Source: an uncultured Caldilineaceae bacterium
GTDB taxonomy: Bacteria > Chloroflexota > Anaerolineae > Caldilineales > Caldilineaceae
Assembly: GCA_951812725.1 (NCBI GenBank)
Contig: OX638330.1
Location: 3,699,405-3,763,404 of the forward strand
Length of the DNA stretch: 64,000 bases
Reading direction: 5' to 3'
Shown piece after piece: positions 33,480-43,070 of the stretch. The notes under the pieces were generated by a model. The model was not told the origin of the DNA, did not search any database, and saw only the letters and a program-made list of their open reading frames with translations. The position numbers were made by a program, and so were the translations under genes. The number at the start of each line of letters is the position of its first letter. Position 1 is the first letter of the stretch.

Positions 33480-34415
33480 GTGATAGCTAAGCCCCTCAGC
33501 CACTTTACAGGCATAGATATATTGACCAGCGAACAGTTCTGGGGGCTTCTGAAGCTGGCCAGGCAGTTGAAAGATGAGTGGACGCAGTGCGGAGGCAATA
33601 GACCGGTCCTGGCAGGAAAGTCGCTGGCGATGCTATTTGAGAAGCCTTCGCTGCGTACGCGTGTTAGTTTTGAGATGGGCATGCAGCATCTTGGTGGTTA
33701 TGCGTTTTATCTAAGCCCGGCAGAAATTGGCCTGGGAACGCGGGAGAGCCCAGCGGATGTAATCCGCGTATTGAGCGGTTACGTAGACGGCGTGATGGCG
33801 CGCGTATTTGCTCACCGCTCTATTGAGGAGATGGTGGAGTGGGGCAGTGTTCCCGTTATCAACGGCTTGAGCGATTTCAGCCATCCTTGTCAGGCTCTGA
33901 CGGATGTATTCACCATCTGGGAGCAGCTGGGCACGCTGGAGGACAGAACGCTGGTGTACGTGGGTGACGGCGCCAATAATGTTGCGACAAGCCTGCTGAT
34001 GGCCGCGGGCAAGGTCGGTCTGAACGTGCGCATTGTCTCACCACGCGGTTACGTTCCCTCTGGGGAGGTGTTGACGGCAGCGGAGGTAGAGGTCGAAATC
34101 ACAGACGACCTGAATGGCGTAAGGGGAGCTGATGTCCTGTATACGGATGTCTGGGTCAGTATGGGTGATGAAGATGAGCGGGAAGAACGGATGGAGGACT
34201 TGCCACCCTTCCAGGTCAACTCGGAGTTGGTGCGACGGTCGGAAAATGAAGAGGTGCTTGTTATGCATTGTCTGCCAGCACACCGGGGTGAAGAGATAAC
34301 CGATGCAGTAGCAGACGGGAGCAGTAGCCGCCTCTTTCCGCAAGCCCACAACCGGCTGCACGCGCAGAAGGCAGTGCTTGCTCATTTGCTGGGAGGAGTG
34401 GAGTTGCCTTCATGA
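33480..34415 (+). CDS. argF: Ornithine carbamoyltransferase
   Basis: 311 residues, GTG start preceded by AGGAGAAGATT. Carbamoyl-phosphate site [12 protein letters not shown] at 54-65 and HPCQALTD at 135-142; ornithine-binding TDVWVSMG at 222-229; catalytic HCLPAHRG at 263-270. These distinguish ornithine from aspartate transcarbamoylases. It converts ornithine and carbamoyl phosphate to citrulline in arginine synthesis. No other arginine genes are adjacent. A nested inverted repeat directly follows the stop. Confidence 0.93.
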   Translation: MIAKPLSHFTGIDILTSEQFWGLLKLARQLKDEWTQCGGNRPVLAGKSLAMLFEKPSLRTRVSFEMGMQHLGGYAFYLSPAEIGLGTRESPADVIRVLSGYVDGVMARVFAHRSIEEMVEWGSVPVINGLSDFSHPCQALTDVFTIWEQLGTLEDRTLVYVGDGANNVATSLLMAAGKVGLNVRIVSPRGYVPSGEVLTAAEVEVEITDDLNGVRGADVLYTDVWVSMGDEDEREERMEDLPPFQVNSELVRRSENEEVLVMHCLPAHRGEEITDAVADGSSSRLFPQAHNRLHAQKAVLAHLLGGVELPS

Positions 34416-34479
34416 ACTGAAGTCAGGTCCCTGCATTCTGTGATGGCGCAGGGGGAAGAACATTAGCGACTTCAGTTTT
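34416..34479 (+). terminator. Nested inverted repeat after argF
   Basis: ACTGAAGTC (34416-34424), starting right after the argF stop, pairs with GACTTCAGT (34468-34476), followed by TTT. Inside, CCCTGC (34429-34434) pairs with GCAGGG (34448-34453). The layout fits a large, possibly branched terminator or leader structure before cdaA; the T run is short. Confidence 0.5.
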
Positions 34480-34610
34480 CGGTGTGCTTGCCAGATAGTG
34501 CGCAGCATCCCAACTTTGAAAGGGACCCAGAAACTGTGTCAGATCTTGCTGGGTCATACGGGTGGCAGAAACGATTCTAATATGGATTTGTCCGGGGTAA
34601 AGAGGGTGAC

Positions 34611-35429
34611 ATGACTGACTTTGTGGCAATTCTCAGTCGCCTTACCGACTGGCAAAATATCGTAGATCTCTTCCTGCTGATGCTGATCTTCTACGCGCTG
34701 CTGCACTTGTTGCGGGGGACGCAGGCAGCGCAGCTTGTATTGGGGATCCTGATCATCGGCATTCTGGTGTTTGTTCTCGTCCGAACGGTTGAGTTGACGG
34801 CGTTCAGCTGGCTATTACGAAATAGTTCCCTCGTGATTTTTGTGTCGATCCCCGTAATCTTCCAGCCTGAGATCCGTCGCGTCCTTGAACAGGTAGGGCG
34901 GAGGACGCCATTCTTTTTGCGCCGAACGAATGGCGGGACCGAACCCCTGATCAACGAGATTGTCCGTTCTTGCGAGCAGCTGTCGGCGCGGCGCCACGGG
35001 ACTTTGCTGGTGCTGGAGGGGAGCGGCGGGTTGATGGAGTATATCGACCGCGGGGTCGGGATTGACGGAGAGCTCACTGATGAGCTGCTGCTGACCATCT
35101 TCTTTCCGGGCACCCCTCTCCACGACGGGGCGGTAATAGTCCAGAACGGCAAGGTATCGGCAGCATCCTGCATTTTGCCCCTGACGAATCGCAATCTCAC
35201 GGACAGACAGTTGGGCACGCGCCACAGGGCGGCTATCGGAATCACCGAATTAACGGACGCGATGAGTGTTGTTGTTTCTGAAGAAACGGGGGCGATTTCG
35301 ATTGCTAGAGGCGGGCGCATGGCCCGTCGTCTGGATGCAAATGAATTGCGGCGCAAGCTGACAGAGTTTTATGATCCACGGCCTATAATGGGCAATGCAG
35401 AAACCGGGGAATTTCTTGCTGAGGTTTAA
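34611..35429 (+). CDS. cdaA: Membrane diadenylate cyclase CdaA
   Basis: 272 residues. Three N-terminal membrane segments (about 18-80) precede the DAC domain with catalytic DGAVIV at 172-177 and RHRAAIG at 204-210, as in CdaA/DacA. It makes cyclic di-AMP from two ATP at the membrane. Good site GAGGGTGAC before the ATG. It is followed by the cdaR gene, the usual regulator pair. Confidence 0.94.
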   Translation: MTDFVAILSRLTDWQNIVDLFLLMLIFYALLHLLRGTQAAQLVLGILIIGILVFVLVRTVELTAFSWLLRNSSLVIFVSIPVIFQPEIRRVLEQVGRRTPFFLRRTNGGTEPLINEIVRSCEQLSARRHGTLLVLEGSGGLMEYIDRGVGIDGELTDELLLTIFFPGTPLHDGAVIVQNGKVSAASCILPLTNRNLTDRQLGTRHRAAIGITELTDAMSVVVSEETGAISIARGGRMARRLDANELRRKLTEFYDPRPIMGNAETGEFLAEV

Positions 35430-35454
35430 TGATATTCGGCGATATAGTCGCTCC

Positions 35455-36849
35455 ATGAAACCGACGACGACGCTGCTTTTGTCGGTGCTTTTGGCGTTTG
35501 TCGTCTGGTTTATCGCCATCGATCAGGAAAACCCGATGATTCGGCGAGAGTATGAAGAGCCGATACTGATCGAAGTACGAAATATGGGAGCAGGACTGCA
35601 GAGCTTGCAAGACTTGTCCAATCGTACGGCGGTGCTAACGCTGCGGGCGCCCCAGCGCTCGTTGGAATCGCAGCAAGCGGACGATTTCAGCGCGGTGATA
35701 GATTTGGCACGTTTGTCTGTGGGAAGCCACGAGGTAGAGGTAGAGGTCATTGCTCTGAATCCCGACGTGGAAGTGATCGCGCATGAACCCCGGCAACTGC
35801 GGGTGCAGCTGGAGCCTGTAATTTCCAGGTTTGTTCCGGTAGAGGTAGAGGTGATGGACAGCCCGGCGTTCGGGTATGACTGGCAAGAACCGCTATCGGA
35901 GCCGGCGGAGGTCGAGATATCCGGCCCGCGGACACTTGTAACGCAAGTGCGGTCGGTAGTTGCCACGGTCTTCTTGCGCAATGCCAAGAGCCAGGTTGAA
36001 CAGGTTCGGCCACTCAGCGCCCGCAACGCCCAGAACCTGGAGTTGGAAAGGGTAGAGGTTGAACCAAATTCGGCGCGGATTGTTGTGCCGGTAGTGCAGC
36101 CACCCGGACGCAAGGAAGTGGTTGTGCGCGCTGATGTACAGGGCGCGCCATCGGCGAACTATCGCTTGACCGGTGTCAAAGTGGAGCCGCCTACGGTGGT
36201 TTTGCTTGGCAGTCCGAACGCGCTGCGGGATGTTCCCGGATACGTGGAGACGAGGCCGCTCATGATCGAGGGCGCTATTGGAGAAGTACGGGAACGGCTG
36301 ACGCTTATCCTGCCTGAGAACGTTTCCACTCTTGAGGACAGTGTGTCTGTTACGGTTGGGGTGGCGCCGCTGGAAAGCAGTTTGACAGTAACACGCCATC
36401 CGGTTGTACAGGGAGCAGGCGATGACATGCGAATCACTGTTTCGTTAGAAGAGGTCGAGGTCATTGTTAGCGGCCCTCTGCCGCGATTGGAACTGCTAGG
36501 GCCGGAAGAGGTGCGTGTGCTTCTCGATCTGACGGGACTGTTACCGGGCAGCCATTTGGTTCAACCTACGGTTGTGGTTCCGGAAGGAATCGTTGAAGAG
36601 GGCGTAATACCAGAAGCGATCGAGGTGTTGATTGAATCATTGGTCACACCGACGCCCACGGAGACACCTGTGCCAGACGAGACTCCAGCTACGCCGGTTC
36701 CTGAGACTGCTGAACCGCCTGCCCCGCCGGATGCGGAGTCAACTGCGACGGCACCAGCGCCGGAAGCAGGAACAGTGGAACCTTCGCCTGTGCCGGCGCC
36801 AGAAAAGACCGAACCGCCGCCCACTGCAACGCCCGAGTCGTCCAGTTGA
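35455..36849 (+). CDS. cdaR: YbbR-like protein CdaR, regulator of CdaA
   Basis: 464 residues from ATG 35455; ATG 35395 would overlap cdaA and add 20 basic residues before the same membrane anchor (LLLSVLLAFVVWFIAID), and neither has a clear ribosome binding site. Several YbbR repeats of about 80 residues follow outside the membrane. The C-terminal 70 residues are rich in Pro, Thr and Glu (TPTPTETPVPDE), a low-complexity linker common in this lineage but absent from Firmicutes CdaR. CdaR binds and regulates CdaA. Confidence 0.85.
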   Translation: MKPTTTLLLSVLLAFVVWFIAIDQENPMIRREYEEPILIEVRNMGAGLQSLQDLSNRTAVLTLRAPQRSLESQQADDFSAVIDLARLSVGSHEVEVEVIALNPDVEVIAHEPRQLRVQLEPVISRFVPVEVEVMDSPAFGYDWQEPLSEPAEVEISGPRTLVTQVRSVVATVFLRNAKSQVEQVRPLSARNAQNLELERVEVEPNSARIVVPVVQPPGRKEVVVRADVQGAPSANYRLTGVKVEPPTVVLLGSPNALRDVPGYVETRPLMIEGAIGEVRERLTLILPENVSTLEDSVSVTVGVAPLESSLTVTRHPVVQGAGDDMRITVSLEEVEVIVSGPLPRLELLGPEEVRVLLDLTGLLPGSHLVQPTVVVPEGIVEEGVIPEAIEVLIESLVTPTPTETPVPDETPATPVPETAEPPAPPDAESTATAPAPEAGTVEPSPVPAPEKTEPPPTATPESSS

Positions 36850-36850
36850 A

Positions 36851-38224
36851 ATGAAACAGCGAAAGGCAGTAGTCGCGCTAGTGGGTCGCCCTAATGTGGG
36901 TAAATCAACCCTGTTCAACCGTCTGATTGGCGCGAGAACAGCGATAGTTGAAGATTTGCCTGGGACGACCCGCGACCGAATCTATGGGGAGGCGGAATGG
37001 AGCGGAGTCTCCTTCGTCGTGATCGATACGGGGGGCCTTGAAGCGCAGAAGACCGCCGAGTATCGGGCGGAGCGGCCGGGGGTGGCACCGCTGGCGCGAG
37101 ACTCGTCCCGCTTCGTGACCGAGATCACGAACCAGGCGCAGATCGCGGTTGAAGAAGCAGATGTGATCGTTTTGGTTGTGGATGGGAAAGACGGTCTGAC
37201 AGCCGCCGACGAAGACCTGGCCGAGTTCTTACAGCAGACGACCAAACCCATCCTACTTGCCGTAAACAAGGCGGAAAGCGAGCAACGACGACAGAACGCG
37301 GCGGAGTTCTGGGCGCTTGGTGCTGGCGAACCGATCCCGATCAGTGCATTCCATGGAATCGGGGTTGGTGATTTGCTCGACCTGATTGCGGCCGAGCTGT
37401 CCGACAGCCCGGTCAGGGATGAGACGGAAGTGGATGATGTTGCAATCGCCCTGGTGGGCAGACCGAATGTGGGAAAGAGCAGTCTGCTGAATACACTGCT
37501 TGGACAAGACAGGGCGATCGTCAGCGAAATCGCTGGTACCACGCGCGACCCAATTGACACCGAGATGGTCTACCATGGCCAGAATATCACCTTGATTGAC
37601 ACGGCGGGAGTCCGACGACGGGGACGGGTGGAGCCGGGCATCGAGAAATACAGTGTACTTCGAAGCATGCGAAGTATCGATCGCGCTGACGTAGCCTTGC
37701 TTCTCATAGACGGCGTCGAGGGCGTCACCGCGCAGGATGCCCATATCGCAGGCCATGTGCTGGAGGCGCACAAAAGCGTCGTTGTTCTGGTGAATAAATG
37801 GGACATCGTTGAAAAGAACACGCAGACGATGGTAGAGTATACGAGAAGAGTACGCGAAGATTTGAAGTTTCTTGACTACGTGCCTGTGCTCTTTATCAGT
37901 GCTCTAACGAGGCAGCGTGTGCAAAAGGTTCTGCCGACAGCGCTCGCCGTGGCGGCAGAACGAAGGCATCGCATTCCCACGTCGGAACTGAATGGCGTTA
38001 TCCAGGATGCCTATCACCGTTCACCTCCGGCAACCAAACAGATGCGGCCATTCCGAATCTACTACGCAACGCAGGCCAGCGTCGAGCCACCTACCTTCAT
38101 ACTGTTTGTCAACGACCCGGAACTGGCCCATTTCAGTTATTTGCGATACCTGGATAACCAGTTGCGGCGGCATCACCCATTTGTCGGAACGCCGATCCGA
38201 ATTCGCCTGCGTCCCCGCTCGTAA
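36851..38224 (+). CDS. der: Ribosome assembly GTPase Der (EngA)
   Basis: 457 residues starting one base after the cdaR stop. Two Era-like GTPase domains: GRPNVGKS at 12-19 and 203-210, DTGG at 59-62, DTAG at 250-253, NKWD at 315-318 in the second domain, and a C-terminal KH-like domain. In the first domain the base-recognition motif NKxD reads NKAE (139-142), an Asp-to-Glu change. There is an insertion after DTGG (65-90). Der acts in 50S subunit maturation. Confidence 0.93.
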   Translation: MKQRKAVVALVGRPNVGKSTLFNRLIGARTAIVEDLPGTTRDRIYGEAEWSGVSFVVIDTGGLEAQKTAEYRAERPGVAPLARDSSRFVTEITNQAQIAVEEADVIVLVVDGKDGLTAADEDLAEFLQQTTKPILLAVNKAESEQRRQNAAEFWALGAGEPIPISAFHGIGVGDLLDLIAAELSDSPVRDETEVDDVAIALVGRPNVGKSSLLNTLLGQDRAIVSEIAGTTRDPIDTEMVYHGQNITLIDTAGVRRRGRVEPGIEKYSVLRSMRSIDRADVALLLIDGVEGVTAQDAHIAGHVLEAHKSVVVLVNKWDIVEKNTQTMVEYTRRVREDLKFLDYVPVLFISALTRQRVQKVLPTALAVAAERRHRIPTSELNGVIQDAYHRSPPATKQMRPFRIYYATQASVEPPTFILFVNDPELAHFSYLRYLDNQLRRHHPFVGTPIRIRLRPRS

Positions 38225-38425
38225 CGGTTATTCTGTGACAGCCAGGTGGGCTGTGCAGGTTGTGCCTGAAGGCGACGATAAGGGAATTACTTTAGAGCCA
38301 CGCTAAACGCGTAGGCAGCACGGCGGGAAGCGCCGGCCTTTCGACCGTATGCACGACATTTGGTTACAGACCGAGCCACGAGGTGAAGCAACTATTTCCT
38401 CAACCATTGTCTCCAAGAGCTACCC

Positions 38426-39388
38426 ATGTTTCTAACTAACTGGCAGCGCTTAACGAATACGACAAAGACCTTTCGCACTGAAATCACGCTGCTCGTGGCT
38501 CTGGCGGCATCTGCGGGATTCTTCGGTTATCTGGGCTATGGACTGCTCGAATTGCCGGTAGGCCCTGTCTCCTTTTCGGCCGATCAGGCGATGGTTTACG
38601 TGGAGAAACAGATGTCGTACGGGCCCCGAATTACCGGCACTTCCGCGAGCCGCGAGATGGGCGATTGGGTCGTTCAAGAGTTGAATGATAAAGGATGGAA
38701 TGTGCTGATCCAGCCGTTCCGGCCGCTGGAGGATGTGGAAGGGCGCAATATCATCGCGTACAAGGGCTCGGGGCCGGTGATCATTCTGGGGGCGCATTAC
38801 GATACGCGAATCATTTCTGATCACGACCCGGATCCCGCGAATCGCGACAAGCCTGTACCCGGCGCGAATGACGGCGCGTCCGGCGTAGCCGTGCTGTTGG
38901 AGATGGCACGCACACTGGATGTGGCAAGCACCGACCACACGATCTGCCTGGCGTTTTTCGATGCTGAAGATAACGGGTACATTCCCGGCTGGGACTGGAT
39001 TCTGGGCAGCCGCTATTTCGTCGAAAATCTGGACGAGCTGGGGCAGTGTCAGTCGCCGCGGTATACGGTGATCGTTGACATGATCGGGGACGCCGATCAA
39101 GAGCTTCTGTGGGAACCCAATTCCGATCGACGACTGACTGAGGCCATCTGGTCAGTTGCGGCACAGTTGGGGTATGGCGAGTGGTTCAGCCTCGAACCGG
39201 GCACCCCTTTGCTGGACGATCACACGCCATTTATCGAGGCCGGATACACGGCCATCGACATCATCGACTTTACTTATCCTTACTGGCATACGATTGAGGA
39301 CACGACTGATAAACTGGGTGTGGAGAGCTTCGAGCGCGTAGGCGCCACACTTGAGGTGTGGCTGGAAAATGGCGCGCCCGGGCCGTAG
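38426..39388 (+). CDS. M28-family zinc peptidase / glutaminyl cyclase-like protein
   Basis: 320 residues. One N-terminal membrane segment (ALAASAGFFGYLGYGLLEL) places the domain outside. Zinc-site motifs follow the M28 order: GAHYDTR, GANDGASGVAVLLEMAR, FFDAEDNGY, IVDMIGD and DDHTPF. The FFDAEDNG...GSRYFVENL region resembles glutaminyl-peptide cyclotransferases, so either aminopeptidase or cyclase activity is possible. The gap 38225-38425 before it holds nothing clear. Confidence 0.83.
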   Translation: MFLTNWQRLTNTTKTFRTEITLLVALAASAGFFGYLGYGLLELPVGPVSFSADQAMVYVEKQMSYGPRITGTSASREMGDWVVQELNDKGWNVLIQPFRPLEDVEGRNIIAYKGSGPVIILGAHYDTRIISDHDPDPANRDKPVPGANDGASGVAVLLEMARTLDVASTDHTICLAFFDAEDNGYIPGWDWILGSRYFVENLDELGQCQSPRYTVIVDMIGDADQELLWEPNSDRRLTEAIWSVAAQLGYGEWFSLEPGTPLLDDHTPFIEAGYTAIDIIDFTYPYWHTIEDTTDKLGVESFERVGATLEVWLENGAPGP

Positions 39389-39526
39389 TGGGCAATATAC
39401 CCAGATTCGGTGTGGGTTGAAGACAAGACGCCCTTCATGGCATTTTTTTGTGATGGTGTGAGGATCTTCTATACTTTCGGATAGGTGTAACCGCGCGCAA
39501 TCACTGACAAGGCTAACGATAACAGT

Positions 39527-40486
39527 ATGGGTCCAACCATTTTTGAACTCGAAATCTTCGGCAGAGTATTTGCTCCGGGTTGGTATGGAGTATTCATTGT
39601 TGGTGGGGCGGTGATTGCGGCGTGGCTATCTGGGCGGCTATCCCAGCGCGCCGGCGAAAATCCCGATCATATCTGGAACCTTCTGGCTTGGACGCTGCTC
39701 TTGGGAATAATCGGCGCCCGTTTGTATCACGTTTTCAGCACGCCGGCCGAAGGACCAGGTTGGGCCTTTTACCGCGAGAATCCATTTGAAATCATCAGAT
39801 TATGGGGCGGGGGAAAAGGAGGATTCGGATTCACAGGTTTGGGCATCTACGGTGGGCTGATTGGCGGCATTGTTGCTATTGTCCTTTATACCAAGCGGAA
39901 CGGGCTAAGCTTTTTGAGCTATTTGGACTACATTGGGCCCAATGTGCTGGTTGCCCAGGCGGTTGGACGAATGGGAAATTTTGCCAATCAGGAACTGTAT
40001 GGGCAAGCCACGGATCTGCCGTGGGCGTTCCACATCAACCCCATACATCCTTGCCAGCGACCAGCTGGAGCGCCGGCCTGCGGCGTCGCCGAAATCCCAC
40101 AAGCCACGATAGACTGGTATGCCAGCAACGGCTTTCACCCGACGTTTTTCTATGAAGCCGGTTGGAGCATTTTATTGTTTGGGCTGCTATATCTTATCTA
40201 TTGGCAGTTCGGGCATAAGCTGCGGCGAGGCGATGGGGCGCTCCTGTATTTCATCGCATACCCGTTAGGCCGCTTCTGGGTCGAATACTTCCGGCCTGAT
40301 GCGTGGGTGATGGGGGAACTGGCTACTGCCCAGTGGATCGCGATCATCAGTGTTGCAATAAGCATAGCGCTCCTCGCTGTGCGCCACTACGGCTGGTCGG
40401 CCCAAAACAATCAGGACGAGTCTTTGATTGCGCTGAGCAGGCATAACGCCACGCCAGGTGTTCGCCTACCGGCGCAGGCCGCTTGA
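39527..40486 (+). CDS. lgt: Prolipoprotein diacylglyceryl transferase
   Basis: 319 residues with seven membrane segments. The Lgt signature GRMGNFANQELYG at 147-159 includes the essential Arg148; Tyr67-His68 in ARLYHVF and GLGIYGGLIGG at 105-115 are also conserved. It attaches diacylglycerol to the lipobox Cys of the many lipoproteins in this window. The loop with HPCQRPAGAPACG at about 174-186 is longer than in enteric Lgt. Confidence 0.94.
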   Translation: MGPTIFELEIFGRVFAPGWYGVFIVGGAVIAAWLSGRLSQRAGENPDHIWNLLAWTLLLGIIGARLYHVFSTPAEGPGWAFYRENPFEIIRLWGGGKGGFGFTGLGIYGGLIGGIVAIVLYTKRNGLSFLSYLDYIGPNVLVAQAVGRMGNFANQELYGQATDLPWAFHINPIHPCQRPAGAPACGVAEIPQATIDWYASNGFHPTFFYEAGWSILLFGLLYLIYWQFGHKLRRGDGALLYFIAYPLGRFWVEYFRPDAWVMGELATAQWIAIISVAISIALLAVRHYGWSAQNNQDESLIALSRHNATPGVRLPAQAA

Positions 40487-40617
40487 ACTGCCTTTGCCTT
40501 TGAAAGCAAAGCAAGAAGAGATCGCACAGTGCGTCCGAGCGGGCGGGACCAAATGCCCGGAACCCTGGCGCAGAATGTCGTGCCACCAGTTGCGCGTTTG
40601 CGCATAAACCACCTCAG

Positions 40618-40905
40618 TCAGGCGACCATTTCGATATAGTAATCGAGAACTTCGGCGTCAAGGCGCCAGTTTTCGACGCGTACCGCGATCTTTTCCAGTT
40701 GCCTGTAGGCTAGCGCGCCGTTCTGGCTGACACATACCACCTCCACGACCGCCCGACTCAAAGTATCCTGACCATCAGCTTCACAGACCGATACATTGTA
40801 GTCGCGGCGCAATCGGGCGATTAGGGGTTTGACGATGCCCCGCTTCTCTTTCAGTGAACTGGTGAGGGGCAAGTAGAGTTCGAGGGTCAGATGCCCGATT
40901 GCCAT
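40618..40905 (-). CDS. DUF503 family protein (YlxP-like)
   Basis: 95 residues, a complete member of the DUF503 family (YlxP): [38 protein letters not shown], and a C-terminal [18 protein letters not shown]. In other bacteria the gene lies with ribosome assembly genes (rbfA, infB). Here it follows the lipM-like gene by six bases and is probably co-transcribed. Biochemical role not established to my knowledge. Confidence 0.85.
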   Translation of the reverse strand: MAIGHLTLELYLPLTSSLKEKRGIVKPLIARLRRDYNVSVCEADGQDTLSRAVVEVVCVSQNGALAYRQLEKIAVRVENWRLDAEVLDYYIEMVA

Positions 40906-40911
40906 ATCACA

Positions 40912-41745
40912 CTACCGCTGATGGGTCCAGTCCGGATCTGCGTAGCGGAGGCGGATGAGTTTGGCGCTACGCCGCAGCTCGCCGGACGAGAGAGTGCCCG
41001 GTTCGAGGTCTTGGTCCAGGGCTGACGCGAACCCTCCCGCCATTGCCGCAGCCACATGGGGAAATGCAAGCCGCTCCGAGTCGGGCGGCAGATCCATCGC
41101 TTCCGCCAGTGTGGCCGCTTGCTGGCGCAACTGTTGCCGCAGGCGGTCTTTGGCGGAGCACGAGAGAGCAAGGACGTCCACGAGGCGGGTGACGTCGCCG
41201 CAGAGGGGCAAGCTGCCGTGCTGAAGCACATAACCTTTGCGTCTGCTCTGGGCGCTGCCCATCAGTTTACGGCCCCCTGCGGTGATTTCATAGGCGCTAG
41301 GTGTCTCGAAGCAGGCGGCCGACAGTTCGCGTCCGGCACGCGTGCGACCGCCGGCCTTTTTGGCCGTGAGGCCCAGCGTTGAAAGACCGGAAAGCAGCGC
41401 GTTGCTGAATCGCAGGTAGGCGTCCATTACGCCCCCTGCCATGTGGGGATCTTGAGCTGGCCCGGCGACGGAATAGGTCAGTTCGTCGACATGCAGAATT
41501 GCCCGCCCACCGGTAGAGCGCCGCACCAGGTCGTAGCCGCGGTCGGCGACCTGAGTTTCGTCGACATCGGCTAGCTTCTGGTGGCGGCCCAGGCTGACGG
41601 TGGGAGGATTCCAGCGATAGAATCGCAGTGTGGGTAGAACGGTGCCGGCGGCCGCTGCCTCGGCGATGGCCTCATCGACAGCCATGTTGGCCGCGCCGGA
41701 GCGGGGAGAATCGTCAATGAGAAGACGCCAGGGTAAGGTTGACAT
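40912..41745 (-). CDS. lipM: Lipoate-protein ligase / octanoyltransferase LipM-like
   Basis: 277 residues, cofactor transferase fold. [18 protein letters not shown] at 75-92, Cys145 in ACFETPS and Lys160 in GRKLMGSAQ fit LipM-type octanoyl-[GcvH] transferases, whose acyl intermediate sits on that Cys. A lipoate ligase (LplA) role cannot be excluded. It would supply lipoyl groups to GcvH or 2-oxo-acid dehydrogenases. A DUF503 gene follows. Confidence 0.85.
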   Translation of the reverse strand: MSTLPWRLLIDDSPRSGAANMAVDEAIAEAAAAGTVLPTLRFYRWNPPTVSLGRHQKLADVDETQVADRGYDLVRRSTGGRAILHVDELTYSVAGPAQDPHMAGGVMDAYLRFSNALLSGLSTLGLTAKKAGGRTRAGRELSAACFETPSAYEITAGGRKLMGSAQSRRKGYVLQHGSLPLCGDVTRLVDVLALSCSAKDRLRQQLRQQAATLAEAMDLPPDSERLAFPHVAAAMAGGFASALDQDLEPGTLSSGELRRSAKLIRLRYADPDWTHQR

Positions 41746-41846
41746 TGCGAAACGCCGGTAGTTAATGGCCGGTGATGCGGAGCCTGAGATACATCCAGAT
41801 CCTGAAATCTCTGAGTAGACGGCGACTGAACATCGACCGGGGCAGT

Positions 41847-42818
41847 TCAGCCAGCTTGCATGGGAATCTGTTCGACGCGGGCAGTGACTCCGTCCACCAT
41901 GACTTCAACGCCTTCGACATTGTGGGGCCGTTTAAGCACAGCCAGCGCCACCGGCCCGGCCGTGGGGCTGTAACCGCTGCTGGTGACTGTACCGACAGCG
42001 CGATCGTTTACGCTGACGGAGGCGCCTTCCGCTAGGGGCCTTTCGCTCTGTAAGCTGACCAAAGTGCGAGTCACTTTGTCGTAGGTGAGTTGTCGAGCGA
42101 TGATTTCCTGTCCGGTGTAGCATCCTTTGTTCTCGGCGCATACCCAGGTCATGCCCGTTTCCAGCGGAGAGAAAGCTTCAGTCAGTTCTTGTCCAGGTCG
42201 AGGTCGGCCCAGTTCGATGCGGCGGGCTTCGTAACTGTCGCTGTCGACGAGAGGCAGGGCTCCTGAGCGGGTCAACCGCTCCTGGAGCGCGTCCGACATT
42301 TGGACGGGTGCGATGATTTCGTAGCCGGGGAGGTCAAAGCGCTCCTGACGCAGGACGGTAACGCCGTCAGCTTCGAGGAACTGGTCGTCGGATGTCGGCT
42401 GGGGCAGTCCGGCGGCAAGAAGCGACTTCCCCGCTGACGGGCCGAGCAGGCGGAGGCGGCATAGGTTGCCGCTCTCGTCGGAGACGGTCACCTTGTCCAT
42501 GAAGAATATTTGCCCTTGCAGGCGCTGGCGCAACGCATCTGCCTGTCCTTCTGACGGTAGCAGCAAGAGGTCCTCCTGGCGACAGAGGACGGAGAAGACG
42601 GCGTCGATGCGCGCCACGGGACTGGTGAGGATAGTCAGGGCGGCCTGCCCCGGCTGCAGGCGAGCAATATCGTTGGTTGTCATTCTTTGGAGGAAGTCGG
42701 CCCGGTCCCGATTCCCCAGAACGAGAACTCCGAAATTGGGCCGCGGCTGCAGGGCAGAACCGGAAGCCAGAGCCTGGTATTCACGGTCGCTCACAGAAAC
42801 TGCAGTCAAATCACTCAT
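41847..42818 (-). CDS. ygfZ: Folate-binding YgfZ/GcvT-like protein
   Basis: 323 residues from the ATG behind GGAGGATCCT; a start 14 codons upstream lacks such a site. GcvT-like fold with the YgfZ signature KGCYTGQE at 231-238, including the redox-active Cys. YgfZ proteins use tetrahydrofolate to help assemble or repair certain Fe-S enzymes. The next gene downstream encodes a lipoate-pathway enzyme; lipoyl synthase is one such Fe-S client, which makes the pairing sensible though unproven. Confidence 0.88.
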   Translation of the reverse strand: MSDLTAVSVSDREYQALASGSALQPRPNFGVLVLGNRDRADFLQRMTTNDIARLQPGQAALTILTSPVARIDAVFSVLCRQEDLLLLPSEGQADALRQRLQGQIFFMDKVTVSDESGNLCRLRLLGPSAGKSLLAAGLPQPTSDDQFLEADGVTVLRQERFDLPGYEIIAPVQMSDALQERLTRSGALPLVDSDSYEARRIELGRPRPGQELTEAFSPLETGMTWVCAENKGCYTGQEIIARQLTYDKVTRTLVSLQSERPLAEGASVSVNDRAVGTVTSSGYSPTAGPVALAVLKRPHNVEGVEVMVDGVTARVEQIPMQAG

Positions 42819-43070
42819 AGGATCCTCCGAATCATTCTCTACTTTGGTTCCCGGTGTCACTCCCAGGAGGCTCTCCCCTTACACAAGCCAGAAGAACTGG
42901 CTACCAGTAAATGCTGGAGAGTGTCTTGCACGTGAATTGGAACCGGCTGACAGGCTCCAGAATCGACCTCTGTCAGTCCGCGTCGGGCTGTCATGGGGTA
43001 CTATAGTTCATTCCGTGCGTATCCCACAGAACGAGAAAAGGACGAAGATGATTGAGGGGGTAATTTACCT

